Positions 1 to 14,158 are shown, numbered from the stretch's first letter. The stretch: DNA of 64,000 nt from Umbelopsis ramanniana AG (GCF_025399195.1 NW_026252089.1:186001-250000), one strand, 5' to 3'. Numbers and translations: made by a program. Notes: generated by a model not told the origin, from the sequence alone.

Positions 1-362
1 GTGAAGGGTTCGTCGTTGAGAAATACATACGGGTAGTTGAACTTGTGGTTGAATCTTGCCTCTAATTGTCGCATGGTCCATCGCACATCATCCAGTTCTT
101 TATTTCTGGTCAAAATAACGAAGGCGGCGTTGGCACGGGTGGTGTTGTGCCAAGCAGGGGGCAATGATGGGTCTGGGAGATTGGGATGTGGCTCTGAAAC
201 AACCACCAGTTGTTCAGCAGATGACGCGCTTTGATCTACATGGGCAGTTTTTGTAGATCCCGAGGACCAGTTGAGCGGGAATGCATATAAGTAGAAAAGA
301 CAAGCTATAACAAGCGTCGACAACAGTAGCGGCCGTAGCTGAGACGAAGTAATGGTGACCAT
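1..362 (-). CDS. GT15 alpha-1,2-mannosyltransferase (KRE2/MNT1 type), N-terminal part
   Basis: The gene starts at 362 and runs off the left edge, leaving about 120 residues of a family usually near 400. The protein opens with a short cytosolic stretch and one hydrophobic anchor (about residues 9-30, LLLSTLVIACLFYLYAF), the type II topology of Golgi mannosyltransferases. After a Ser/Pro-rich stem comes the GT15 opening block: RANAAFVILTRN, then RQLEARFNHKFNYPYVFLND. The RFNHKFNY..VFLNDEPF block is characteristic of KRE2/MNT1/KTR proteins, which add alpha-1,2-mannose from GDP-mannose to O- and N-linked glycans in the Golgi. The catalytic part lies outside the window, so activity and the exact paralogue cannot be judged. 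No intron is visible in the part present. Confidence 0.85.
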   Translation of the reverse strand, partial: MVTITSSQLRPLLLSTLVIACLFYLYAFPLNWSSGSTKTAHVDQSASSAEQLVVVSEPHPNLPDPSLPPAWHNTTRANAAFVILTRNKELDDVRWTMRQLEARFNHKFNYPYVFLNDEPF

Positions 363-545
363 CCCAGTGAGGAAACAGCTAAAGGTGGACGGTTCTGGGA
401 GCCGACGAGCACAAAAATTTATTTACAATTCCGCAAAATGAGGTAAGAGATTTTGTGTGCGAAAGGGGAACAGATTGAATTTTTGTGTGTTTATTTTTTT
501 TATTAACATTATGTAGATGGGAAATTTTGCACAAAAAAATACGAC

Positions 546-2071
546 TTAAAGCTGGTTGACAGCTCCTTCAACGCTCTTCATTATACGTTCAATGGCATCA
601 GCTGTCTCCTCCTTGGTGACGTTCAACGGAGGAATCAAGCGGAGGGTCTCGTAGATGGAGGTGGTCAACAGTAACATATCATGGTTATCGCGGGCCTCGT
701 TTGCAATCTTGGAGGCAAATCCGGCGGGAACACCAGAAAACTCAATACCAATCATTAAACCAAGTCCTCGAATGTCGACTGAGGCTCCCTTGGGAAGCAT
801 CTTGGGAATACGTGAGCGCAATGCTGAGAAAAGTTCTTCGGATCTGAGCAAGAGAAAAATTAATCAGAAATAGAAAGTTTTTAAAAATTGAATGCCACAG
901 AATTGGCTTACCTAGCATTGGTGTTTTCAAGAAGCTTTTCGTTATCAAAGACTTCCAAAGTGGCATTGGCAGCAGCGCATGCAACAACATTTCCTCCGTA
1001 GGTACCGCCCATGGATCCAGCGGGTTGCTTGTCCATCAATTCCTTGCGTGATACAATACCGGATAGTGGGTAACCGGAGGCAATACCCTTAGCCATGACC
1101 AAAATATCAGGGGTGACGTTCCAGTGCTCAACGGCAAACATCTTGCCGGTGCGACCGAATCCAGACTGGACTTCATCAGCGATCAAAAGGACATTATTTT
1201 TGTCACAAATTTCTCGTAGCTTGGCAAGGAAATCTAGATGTTTGTGTACAATGACGTTATTATCGCCACACAGACTCATGCCGCCAGTGCTTTATATGGA
1301 CCTTACCTTTAGGTGGTACAACGTAGCCTCCTTCTCCTTGGACAGGCTCAATGATAACAGCAGCAGTATCAGATGGCGCAGAGCGTTGCTTGAAGACCAG
1401 TTCAAGCTGACGGATGGGATCGTTACAGCAGTTGTTGATGTTGAAGGTATCTGGGGAACTCTTGTGCACGGCACACTGGTTACAGTATGGGAAAGGAGCA
1501 ACGTGAACACCAGACATCAATGGACCGTAACCAGCACCATAAATGGTCTTTGAGGTAGTCATTGACATGGTACCGATGGTACGACCGTGATATGAACCTT
1601 GGAACACGATGATATTCTGCTTCTTGGTAGCGTGTCTGGCAAGTTTGACGGCCGCTTCAACAGCTTCGGATCCAGAATTCCAGAAAAAGAAGGTATCAAG
1701 GCTCTTGGAGGGCATCTTGGGTTGAAGCTTCTCGATGAGTTCTAACATGGGCTTGTGGTAAAAGATGTTGCACTGTCCGTGAGTGAGTGTAGCGGCTTGT
1801 TCTTGAACGGCCTTTACGACATGAGGGTGACAGTGACCTAATAGCGCGTCGTGTGTAAATGATCCGACCAACCACGTCAGCCTAGCTACGATGTTGATAA
1901 CTTACCAGTGTTGGTGACGCCAATGCCTGATGTGAAGTCAAGGTACTTCTTGCCCTCGGTAGTGAAAACATAGGCACCCTTGCCCTTCTCGATGACGAGT
2001 TCAGTGCTTCGACCGATACCCTTCGCGATGTGGCGTTGTCCGAACTGAGCAAGTTTTTGAAGAGTAGACAT
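546..2071 (-). CDS. Class III PLP aminotransferase, probably 4-aminobutyrate aminotransferase
   Basis: Four exons (2071-1906, 1837-1307, 1233-912, 843-546) join in frame to 438 residues, a normal length. Landmarks of the ornithine/GABA transaminase family are all present: FTSGIGVTNTGHCHPHVV near the N-terminus, FFWNSGSEAVEAAVKLAR, FQGSYHGRTIGTMS, the ADEVQSGFGRTG block with the PLP-contacting Asp, and MAKGIASGYPLSG holding the Schiff-base lysine. The enzyme should move an amino group from GABA (or a similar omega-amino acid) to 2-oxoglutarate, feeding the GABA shunt. Substrate choice between GABA and related amines is inference. I chose the ATG at 2071; a GTG-initiated extension to 2179 is open but has no ATG and lacks conserved sequence, so a mitochondrial leader is not supported. 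Confidence 0.85.
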
Positions 2072-3368
2072 AACTGACGATGGATTTGACAAGAGTGGGG
2101 AAACAACGGCAGGTGCCTGAGAAAAGAACTGGCAAAGGACGTTGCAAAGAAAAGAGTGACTTAAATACTGGTATCTCACGTTTTAGGTTTGACTGCCATC
2201 CCACGCTTATTGGGTAACTACAGCCAATCAGAAGCAAAGTACCCAGCAAGCTTTGTCAATACTGTATCATCTTGAGGCGGTGTTTTTACGTTCCGCCTTA
2301 ACACCCGCCTTCTTAAATATTGTAAATTTCTAGAGAGTAAACCACACATAGATAAGCCAGGCTATAGCAGCTTATAATGACGACTAGGTGTGTTTTGTTT
2401 CTTCGCTCGAAAGAAAAAATCGACCGTTCTTTTGAAAAGTATTCTGTCACTACTCAAGATACGTCAATATTACATTTTGCTCTTGAAGCAGATTGCAAAA
2501 ATTGCTCGTTTTACAACGCCTTGATCGTACAATATGAAAGGAACTGTGACTTGCTATAATAGTGTACGCAGTAGGTTACTGAATAGAAGACGGAGACGTT
2601 ACGATTTGCATAAGCGATGGGGTTCTAGATGGGTTGTGGCAGTACCTGAGTGCTAATTTATGCTGTTTGCTGACTACCTCTCAGAGCATATCCACCAATC
2701 GTGCCCGTCGGAGAGCAGTATAATCAGTATACGACTGCTGTTGTCTTTTGGTGTACCAATCAACAACGTTTGTTGGTAGCTTCCATAATGCTTCTGCCAG
2801 TAGTGAAGGGCTGATGCGAGTTAGGAAGACATTGATCCAGGTATCGGTTTGATCATGTATGATATTGTCCGCTGACGTCAAAGAAAGGGAGGATGCCTAT
2901 TATTCCCCACAAGGTGAATTTAGGAAGAATGTTAAGATTTACCAAAAGGAGGGAAATCCTTTATAGGCCAAAGCTTATTAAACACTGTCATTTATAGAAG
3001 CAAATGGTGCAAGGAATGCTACATTGACAAAATACCCATAATTGAATATATTTTATTTCATAATGATCGTGTAACAGCCGTGGTATATATAACCCTTTGG
3101 TTAGCGACTTTGAGTAGCAAAATCCGTTGGCATCGGCAACGTAAGCGAAAACGTAGCGCTAAAACCAAAACTCCGACACAAATGCTTTGCTCATGGCGAC
3201 CTCGGCACACTAAGCGACCGTCGTTGTTTCATTCATGAACTGGTAATACCTAATATAGTACTATCTACTCGAAATACCGATGTTTAAACATTGCATAAAA
3301 CGAAGACAGTCTCTTTTCATTTCTCTCATTATCCGAAACACCTTCTGAAAAGGAAACCTCAGTACAAA
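2072..3368. other. Intergenic stretch, no convincing gene
   Basis: About 1.3 kb between the divergent aminotransferase and reductase genes. Short open frames occur (2377-2559 on plus, 2681-2881 on minus) but they lack an ATG, a recognisable domain or splice context. The stretch must hold both promoters. A TATA-like element lies at 3084-3092. Confidence 0.5.
3084..3092 (+). promoter_or_regulatory. TATA-like element upstream of the reductase gene
   Basis: TATATATAA occurs about 280 bases upstream of the reductase ATG at 3369. It would need a long 5' leader, so its use is unproven. Confidence 0.25.
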
Positions 3369-4451
3369 ATGAAAGCAGCTGTACTCACTGAACGCAAACC
3401 CGAACTCGAAATTCAGCAAGTGGCATCCCCAGTTGCCGCGCCTGGATCTGTAGTAGTAAAGGTCTTGGCTACTCGTATCGTGCATTACTTTGAGGAGATC
3501 TTTTCAGCCGTGCGACCCTATCCATTGCAATTACCCCTCATTCCTGGTTGTGGAGGTGTAGGTATCATTGAAGAAGTTGGTCCTGATTGTACCAACCTCA
3601 AGATAGGCGATTTCGTCTACTGTGATGGAACCATTACTGCGAGAGATGATCCAAATAGCCCTCAGCAAATCTTGCAAGGCCTGCATTGTCCTGATGGTAG
3701 CGGTTTGTCCGAGACGTTTCGACATGGTACATTTGCTGAAAAGGCACTTTTCCCATAAGAAAACCTAACTGTCATTCCGAAAAGCCTTGGTAGAGATGCC
3801 GCCAAGTTCACCTGCATTAACCTATTACTTGTACCTTATGGTGGTCTACTCTCTGGAAACTTCCAAGCCGGTCAAACCATTATGATCTTAGGAGGTACTG
3901 GATATTTTGGTTTAGGCGGTGTTGCAGTCGCTGTTGCTATGGGAGCAAGGAAAGTCATTGTCCCAACCCGCAGTGCTGAGAAGATGAAGATGTTACAAGA
4001 TCACTTTGGCGACAGAGTGGTGCCGGTCATGACATCAGGCGATGAGGTAAAAGACGCCGCCGCATTTAAGGCAGCCGCTGGAGAAGGTGCTATCGATCAT
4101 GTGTTTGATTTATTGGATCCAAAGGCGTCGCTGTCAATTTTGCGATCCTCGCTCGCTGCACTTCGTCCCAATGGAACTATAATCCTTATGAGTGGAAGTC
4201 AAAGCAACATAGAGCTACCCTACTACCCTATTATGTTGAATAATATCAATATCAAGGGTTGCTTCATGTATCCACGAACGGCCGTCAAAAAGTTGATAGG
4301 CATGCTTGATGCTGGACTGATCAACACACACTTTATCAAAATTGACGCCACGTTTACACTTGACCGCGTGAATGACGCTGTTAAGCACGCGAAGCAAAAC
4401 AGTGGCGCATTTAAAACCACTGTACTTACTCCTAACGGCATTGCGAAGTAG
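3369..4451 (+). pseudogene. Medium-chain (alcohol dehydrogenase/quinone reductase-like) gene with an in-frame stop
   Basis: One uninterrupted reading frame of 361 triplets from ATG 3369 to TAG 4449-4451, broken only by TAA at 3756-3758. Before the stop lie the GroES-like half (MKAAVLTERKPELE, then PGCGGVGIIEEVGPDCTNLKIGD and GTFAEKALFP). After it the frame goes straight on with ENLTVIPKSLGRDAAKF, the dinucleotide-binding loop MILGGTGYFGLGGVAV and the rest of the Rossmann half. Conservation on both sides without frameshifts points to a single nonsense change, such as AAA or GAA to TAA. A 33-nt GTACAT...AAG intron would remove the stop in phase, but it is far shorter than any other intron here and would delete conserved residues. 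Remaining options are recent pseudogenisation, readthrough or a base-call error. The family reduces ketones, aldehydes or quinones with NAD(P)H; the substrate is unknown. Confidence 0.75.
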
Positions 4452-4766
4452 TGACGATAGAGTGTACCAGTAACCTATATCACTGTGTAAAAGTTTGATC
4501 CATAGTATTTTTACGCACCTTATTTACTGTATAAAATATTGATTTTTATTTATAAAGAGAACGCTAACTTGAAAAGCTTGGTTGAAGAGAGAGGTTGCAT
4601 TGATATGTTTGACTTTCTTAATTTCTTCAATCCGTAATTTTGTCACAAATAGTGCGTGACGCACTGGCTACCATTCTGAGCACCGAAAATTTGGGAGGCT
4701 CAGAAAAAAAAAAATATACAGCAGCCAAAGTAGAAAAACTTGCAGCATTAGGTTTTAATCTAGATC

Positions 4767-6155
4767 ATGGCTACCAGTCTCCCCTCTTCCGAGCCTCTGC
4801 ATACCGTGCAACTTGACGGTTTGGTACGAATAATGAAGAACATAATTACCATAAAATCAATGACCAATCGTTACTAATGATCTCGAAACAGGTTGTGCTA
4901 AAGATCATCAAGCACTGCCGTGAATCATATCCTGTCGATGTCACAGGACAGCTTCTCGGTCTTGACGTTGATGGTGTTCTCGAAGTCACCAACTGCTTCC
5001 CCTTCCCTTCTAGCGATGATGACGAGGCTAGCGGTAAGTTATCCCTCAACCGCAGAGATCTTACAGCAATACTGATTCTAACTTGTCCACGGTTACTATC
5101 ATAACAGCACAATATCAGCTTGATATGATGCGATGCTTGCGCGAGGTGAATGTCGACAATAACACTGTTGGATGGTATCGATCAGCTCACTTGGGTAACT
5201 TCATGGATCTCAACTTGATCGACACTCAATACAACTATCAAAACTCTCTCAGCGCACAATCGGTTGTCATTATTCACGATGTCTCCAAATCTGCTGCTCA
5301 GGGCAACTTGAGTTTGAGAGCGTTCCGTTTGACTGAAGCCTTCATGAAGGCTTATGAGAAGAAGACCTTCACGACTGAAAGGTAACGACGGCGTCAGTGC
5401 ATTTTGGGGGGAGGGGTATACCGATTTGGCTACACACCGAGCAAGAAACTAAACAAATGTCCTATTTTTCACAGCATGATCAAAAATAAGCTCACACTCT
5501 CCAATATTTTTGATGAGTTACCTATTCAAGTCCACAACTCACATCTCGTCACTGCTCTTTTGCACGATCTCGATTCGCCCGTCGCCGACGCCAACCGTCT
5601 TCCTTCGCTCACCACCTTCACTTCCACTCAAAAGACCGCTACCTTGGCTGAGGACAATGCACCCCTTGCTCCCAACCTTGAAGTCCTTGATTTAGAATTG
5701 GATCCTTTCATGCAAAAGAACTTGGAAAACTTGCTTGATTGCGCGGATGCTCAACAACAAGAGCACAACAACTACCAATACTGGCAGAGAAGTGTCGCAC
5801 GCGAACAAACCAAGATTCAAGCATGGTTGACAAAGAGGGTAAGTTATTGTGAGGTTAACAAAAACTTGACCAGACAGAGCACTGTAATCAAAATCACATT
5901 CGGGAAGACCTAAAAAACTCATCCCATTATCCATCTCAATCTTAATAGAAACAAGAAAATGCTCAACGTGCCCAGAATGGTCAATCGCTGCTCCCAGAGG
6001 ATGAGGTCAACAGCTTGTTTAAATTGCCAACTGAACCCAGCCGATTGGAATCCATGCTTCTGAACGCACAGATCCACAATTTCACTAAGCAACTTAATCA
6101 ATTTGCTGGCCCTAGCTTGGGTCGTTTGTACAGTGTGCAGGAATTGCAAAAGTAG
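4767..6155 (+). CDS. Eukaryotic translation initiation factor 3 subunit H
   Basis: Five exons (4767-4823, 4892-5033, 5108-5381, 5475-5838, 5949-6155) give 347 residues, typical for eIF3h. The N-terminal MPN domain starts at VVLKIIKHCRESYP..VTGQLLGLDVDG and continues through NTVGWYRSAHLGNFMDLNLIDTQ and SVVIIHDVSKSAAQGNLSLRAFRLT, closely following the animal and fission-yeast protein. The JAMM zinc ligands of active MPN+ proteases are not present, as expected for this structural subunit. The C-terminal helical part has DPFMQKNLENLLDCADA and a Gln-rich helix. eIF3h sits in the eIF3 octameric core on the 40S subunit and helps start-site scanning and reinitiation. Budding yeast lacks it, so its presence fits a fungus with a fuller eIF3 complex. 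Confidence 0.95.
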
Positions 6156-8983
<2,828 letters not shown>

Positions 8984-11440
8984 GGCCTTGCTCCACATGT
9001 TTGCCATATAGGACACCCCCCAAGAGATACAAAAAGAAAAAAATACATTCAAGCCAGCCAAAAAAAAAATATTCCAAAACCCTCAAGAAAAAAATATCCA
9101 GCTTCCCCAACAATTAGGCCCACCCAAGATAGATACGCAGTCAACAAGAAGAAAAAAGAAACACCTAAAAAATCACTTTAAAAAAACTGAACCATGGTCA
9201 GCTTCTCAAACGACCGGACGACACTGTCTTCATCATTGTAAATACTCTGGAAGACCTTGGAGCCGTCCACGTTTCAAGCAAGCTGATCTATTTTTTTTGC
9301 TCCTCTATGCCTTAACATCCAATTTCGTTTTCTTTTTCTTCTGTTTGCTTTTTTTTATATACCTGTTTTTTCCCCCTTCATAATTCCACTAGTCCCTATG
9401 ACTTTGTTCGTACATGGAACCACTCCATTGTCAGAACTCTGCACTTTTAAACTACCCTTGTACTTTTTTTTTTCTTCTTCCTTCATTTTTGAGTCTTTTC
9501 GTGTTTGCGACAGTATAAACCTAGTAATATCCCCCTGGTATTATATAAAATCTCTCTTTTCCCCCTGACCACGCTGTATTGCCCTTTTGTGGCTCGTAGG
9601 CAAACCATACGCATTGGCCAAGGCGATCTCTTGGCTGCTTCAGCGCAAGGCAAACCAGTGCCAACGGCCAGCCAGCCCGCAATGCATTATAGCTGGGATT
9701 CAAAAAAATGCAAGGTGGCAAAAAGAAATTTTTTTGGGTGATTCATCTCGCGCACAGACAATGATGAACAACGAACGAATAAAATTTCATGACTTTTTTT
9801 AATAGCCCATGCGAGCACAAAACCTTGTTATACAAATGCAATATAGATGAACCCAACGTAACGGTCTTTGTATCTCCGGTCAATGGACATTCGGGGGTTA
9901 ATCAATGGCTTTTCAGGAAAGTCTCGACCTGAAAGGGCTTTCATGATCTGAGAATAGATTTGTAAAGGCGCAGGGTCAATCGCCACGATGAAGGCTCTCA
10001 CTTGGAAGAAAGAAAAAAAACCGTGTTTCTCCGCCATAAACATATGAACCCAGCCGCTCGTAGGTAAGCCCACCCGCGTCCTCGGCCAAACCCAAAAATA
10101 AACCCTTCCACATTGTATTTCTAATAGATACTCCCTTTTTTTTTTGGGTCTTTTTTTTTTTAATAACGCGAAATGGCTCAGTTTGTACGGTATTTTATTT
10201 TAGTCCTTATTGGCTCTTGCCAGTCGCACATGGTGGGCCCTCAGATCGGATTCCTTTTTTAGTCAGCGTACACCAGATGTTGATGGTGCGCGGAATGGGT
10301 ATTACGGAAAAAAATTTGGTTACTGATGTAAACAATTTTCGAACTTTGAGATGAGTCTCACAAACAACTCAGGAGGAGGACACAGACAAAGTTAATTTTT
10401 TTTTATATCAGTGGGTTATGCTCATCGCCCATGACGTCGCACAGGTTAGACTCCATTTACTTAGCAAACGACGCGTAGGCACAGACGATGCTGCAGCCAC
10501 CATATTAGACTACTGGGGGTTTTGACAAGGTGTCTTTACTGAGTCACATTTTACAAACATCATCGCACTTTTGGCGGGTGCATACGATACCAAATTGAAA
10601 CAGATGTAATACCAGGGTATGCCAATTAGCCCTCTGTGCCACGTGGCTTGCTAGTAATTTGGGCGACACCAATGTCTGTGTACACTAAGTTGATAGCAGT
10701 TACTATCGAAAAAAACAAGGTTTGTGCATCCCCCGGACAGTACTTTGAGTAGTACCATGGGGTATTTATGCTGTTAAGGTTGCTTATCGTTATGTTTCGA
10801 CATGGCACTGGGCATATTCAGAAGCAAGTCGGGTAATCGGCGGTGAGTGTAGGAGTATGAGAAATGCATGATGACACCGTTGCCACAAAAAAAAGGTCCG
10901 TTACTACACTGACCAACATCAGCCTGCTGCACAGTCCAGCCCAGCCATGAATGGGTCCGTCAATTATACCGTACCCACGCCGCCAAAATAATTATGTGTA
11001 AATTGCTGAAGGTGGACAAGGTATCGTTACCAGAACTGGGAAGGTACTAATTATAGTGCAGCATACAGAAGAATTCCCACCCGTTTGCACAAAATATAAT
11101 TAATACGAGCATTCAGCCTACATGCAATTAGGAGATTGGAACCGTGTAGGTGTGTCGAAACAACTCGCTTCGCCTATATGCGGTACCCCATTGTGATGGG
11201 TTTTGCATGATTAAATAGATGGGGGCTCATGAAACTGCACATGACATGGCGTACGATGGGAGGATGGACAAAGAATCATGAACTTGACTGTTGTAAACGC
11301 GCAAGTCGATGCGAGAGCATGGAGAGATTTATAAAGGATGTAACAAAGGAGGGAGTACTCAAAGCAGCAGCAAACACAAAATGATAGTTTTTGAAGGAAA
11401 ATAAGGATAAAGGATAATCAGAAAAATGTACACTAATTCT
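8984..11440. other. 2.4-kb gene-poor stretch
   Basis: Long gap between the zinc-finger gene and the histone-fold gene. The first 500 bases are A/T-run rich and may be 3' UTR. A TATATAAAA-like element occurs near 9541-9550. A minus frame at 9828-10073 looks slightly protein-like but has no ATG-led domain or partner exon. No tRNA, snRNA or transposon hallmark was recognised. A non-coding RNA or large regulatory region cannot be excluded. Confidence 0.45.
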
Positions 11441-12124
11441 TCAAGACTCTACCATCATATCTGAAGATTCTTGGGCGGGCGCAGTCTCTGACTGATCTAT
11501 GTTTTGCAAGCCAGAGTCATCGTCTGCCATTTGCGTGTCTTCTGCCATACCATTGGACTCCGTATCAGCTGCACCTTCTCCTGTTGACTTCTTGGTCAAC
11601 TGGTTGCTCTCGCCCTGATACTCTGCGTCATCTAGCGCTTCACGCCTTCGCTCCAAAGCTGACTTGAGTGGCATGGTCTGCGGGATGACATCCTCCAAAA
11701 ATTCAAATTGATCGACTTCGCTCACCACAGACGCTACTCCGGCAGCACATTATTAGCCCACTGTATCATAGCTAATCGCTCAAAAAATGTATTTTACCTA
11801 GATCCTTATAATACACAGTTTTCCTCTTCTCTTTCTTGGCCTTTGCGAAACCCTCATTGGCAAGATATTCCATAAACAACTCCTGCAAGCCGAAACAAAC
11901 CATGAAATGTTAAGTTCGAAAGATACATGAACCGGTAGACGGTGGATACATACCGTTGCATACGCGACACAGAATGTTGCCTCAGCATTGATGAGAGACA
12001 CATCTTTATCTTCTTTAATGATCCGCTTGACTCGCGCAATGGGTAGGAAAGTTGTTCCGGCCGCCCGCTCAATTTTACTAGCTGTGGGTGTGGGAGAATC
12101 GGCACTTGGCATGGATGGTTGCAT
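11441..12124 (-). CDS. Histone-fold protein, DNA polymerase epsilon subunit Dpb3 / CHRAC-type
   Basis: Three exons (12124-11954, 11882-11798, 11733-11441) give 182 residues. The histone fold spans about residues 25-100: FLPIARVKRIIKEDKDV, the alpha-2 helix INAEATFCVAYATELFMEYLA, KEKRKTVYYKDL, then SVVSEVDQFEFLEDVIP. This matches the NF-YC-like half of histone-fold pairs, closest to POLE4/Dpb3 and CHRAC1/Dls1. Those proteins pair with a Dpb4-type partner and act in Pol epsilon at the replication fork or in ISWI chromatin remodelling; the sequence alone does not separate the two. The C-terminal 80 residues are acidic and disordered. Its start lies only 121 bp from the divergent queuosine salvage gene, so the two probably share a promoter. 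Confidence 0.85.
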
Positions 12125-12245
12125 TGATTCCGAGTTTTCGTCTGTTCAATAAGTTTGAAAAAACACGCTGTGACAATGTTTGAAAATTCCAAACGCGCGC
12201 GCCAAGTTGCTTTGGGACTGCGTTTGCTGAATCACCTTTTTCCCC
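12125..12245. promoter_or_regulatory. 121-bp bidirectional promoter
   Basis: Only 121 bases separate the start codons of the histone-fold gene (-) and the queuosine salvage gene (+). Both promoters and both 5' leaders must fit or overlap here. Confidence 0.5.
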
Positions 12246-13660
12246 ATGTCACTCCCGGAACCCACTTTCATTGGCGAGGCGCAGTCCACCGACCTCTTGC
12301 ATAAAGGCGATCCACTCCTGGCCGTCCGTACATCCTGTCGGGAGGCTATTGAGAACAGCTCCATTGAGGTAAAGCTACTTTGTTGATCGGCATGCAAGTG
12401 ACTGGCTTTCGCTTTGACTAACTAACTGACTGCGGTGATGCTTCCCACTAGATCTCCGAAAATGGAGTCGATGACTTCCTCAAATCCTTGAATAAACTGC
12501 AGTTTGAGGAACTTTCAATTGATTCCCCCATGCGTATGCCTGTTCGCTTCGACAGCTTGGCCCAAGAATTGAACTTTATTGCTTTGATTGATTTACTCAA
12601 CTTCGGAAGCGGCTATAGAGTTCCGCTTCATAAATACACTGGTAGAGGGTAAGACTTTTTGCTATCATTGGTGACGTCGAGATACAAGAAGTCAGAATGG
12701 AGTCTAATTGAGTGTCAATCTCTTTTTCCAGAGCCTTTGATACGATTCGATTTGGAGCCATGTCATTTCACATTGGTGGAACACCGCTCACAGCAGCTAC
12801 GTTCAAGAATATCACAGCGTTCGAAATCAGTGAAATTTTCCAATTCCCTATTGATCGTGAATACACACCAGAGGGTATGCCATTTGTTACCATGACAGAA
12901 GCCAATGAACTTAAGCGTCTTGCCATTGGTATTGCGCAAGTGCTTAATTCCACTGGGGAATTCTTGCAGTCCCACGGATACCAAGATCTAGCAAGTTTCA
13001 TTTTGGACGTCACCAAGCCTTCCAGCGGTAATCCTCCGTCGGCCAAGAACTTGGTGGACCATGTAAGTTGTTCAGCTTGAGAGGAATAGGGGATGTTGCA
13101 GTACACTTACCACGTGCCATCACATTACATTATGCAGCTCATCAGAGCGTTACCTGGCCTCCACGATTTCACCGTCATTCAAGGCCAAAGTAAGTTTATA
13201 AGCAAGGGGACAGCAGAATTTGGTAGTATTTCACGAGATTTACAATGTTATTGTTGCAGCTGTTTATCTATACAAAAAGGCACAAATCTTGACTTACCAT
13301 GTATGGATGTTCTTCAAAGACCAAGATCCTGATCGGTTCAACTTTGCCGACATCAAGGAGCTCACCATCTTCTCAGATAATGTCATCCCTACCATGCTGG
13401 AACATCTCAAGGTGATTCGTCTCCCAGATTCCCTTCAACAGAAAATTGAAGCAGGTCAGGAGCTCACCACGGCAGAGGCGTACCTTGCACGAGCAGCCGC
13501 GGTGGTGGCATGCGAGCGCATTGTTCAAAAAGCCCATAGCCAGGGTACGATCCCCCATATGACAGAAGGCGAACTAGATGTATACTTATGGCGACTGGGC
13601 AAAGAAGGCGATTATCGAAAGATCGTTAGACTCCAACTTCAAGATACCGTGATGTTTTAG
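12246..13660 (+). CDS. Queuosine salvage protein (DUF2419, QNG1/C9orf64 family)
   Basis: Five exons (12246-12368, 12452-12648, 12732-13062, 13138-13189, 13260-13660) give 367 residues against about 340 for the human protein. Family blocks include FDSLAQELNFIALIDLLNFGSGYR, FDTIRFGAMSFHIGG, ALPGLHDFTVIQGQ, VYLYKKAQILTYHVWM and FADIKELTIFSDNVIPTMLEHL. Members hydrolyse queuosine 5'-monophosphate to free queuine, which the eukaryotic tRNA-guanine transglycosylase then inserts at the wobble position of GUN-anticodon tRNAs. Fungi cannot make queuine, so this gene implies scavenging it from bacteria or food. The function is from family knowledge; the exon joins and motif matches are read from the sequence. 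Confidence 0.92.
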
Positions 13661-13822
13661 GAGAGGGGTTAACACGGAGTTGGAAAGTGAATGCTCAAAA
13701 ACGGGTAAAGCCGTTTTATTGAAGCGAGCCTGTCAAAAATTAAATAGCCCATCAAATAAAAAAAAATTGCCTTGAATTTATTTCGTCCTCCTCCCTCATC
13801 CGCTTCTCCTCCAATTCTCCTG

Positions 13823-14158
13823 ATGCGACATTGCTGGCTCTTGATTGCTCTCATCCTGTGCATGGTCTCTTGCACGATGGCTGCTGCTGCTAGCACTTCT
13901 CAACCTGCCTCTTCTTCATCTCCAGCCTCTTCTTCATCTCCAGCCTCTTCCAGTGCTGCCAGTTCCAGCGCAGCCGCTCCAGCCGCATCAGGGCAATCAT
14001 CACAGGCTCAACAACAAACCCCAAGCCAACCTTCCGCTACCCCAGCAAGCGGTATCCAGATTCCCATCAACCCTCCAAACAGTGCACACCACAGTATGGC
14101 TACCGGTTGGACCGCCGTCGCTCTGTTGCTGGTGACATGTGTTTTCTGGCACCTTTGA
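13823..14158 (+). CDS. Small Ser/Ala-rich secreted protein, probably GPI-anchored
   Basis: Single-exon frame of 111 residues from ATG 13823. It opens with a signal peptide (RHCWLLIALILCMVSCTMAAA), continues as a low-complexity Ser/Ala/Pro/Gln stalk, and ends in a hydrophobic tail (GWTAVALLLVTCVFWHL) with small residues before it, the layout of a GPI-anchor signal. The stalk should be heavily O-mannosylated and placed at the plasma membrane or cell wall. It carries an 18-nt tandem repeat at 13908-13953 encoding PASSSS units. A non-conserved wall or adhesin-like filler protein is the likeliest identity; no specific family is recognised. Confidence 0.7.
   Translation: MRHCWLLIALILCMVSCTMAAAASTSQPASSSSPASSSSPASSSAASSSAAAPAASGQSSQAQQQTPSQPSATPASGIQIPINPPNSAHHSMATGWTAVALLLVTCVFWHL
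13908..13953 (+). repeat. 18-nt tandem repeat in the Ser-rich gene
   Basis: Two perfect copies of CCTCTTCTTCATCTCCAG (13908-13925, 13926-13943) are followed by a partial third. Each unit encodes PASSSS-type residues in frame, so copy-number change would alter stalk length without breaking the gene. Confidence 0.85.

Noticed and set aside
2072-2179. GTG-led N-terminal extension of the aminotransferase resembling a transit peptide
   Set aside because: Non-ATG start with no conservation; cytosolic start at 2071 fits the family.
2681-2881. Minus-strand open frame with protein-like composition
   Set aside because: It begins at a TTG, has no ATG, no domain and no convincing partner exons.
3723-3755. 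Possible 33-nt intron removing the stop in the reductase gene
   Set aside because: Far below the roughly 49-nt and longer introns seen elsewhere and would delete the conserved GTFAEKALFP segment.
9828-10073. Minus-strand frame with a protein-like C-terminal half
   Set aside because: No ATG-led start, no splice partner and no family; kept only as a remark on the gene-poor stretch.
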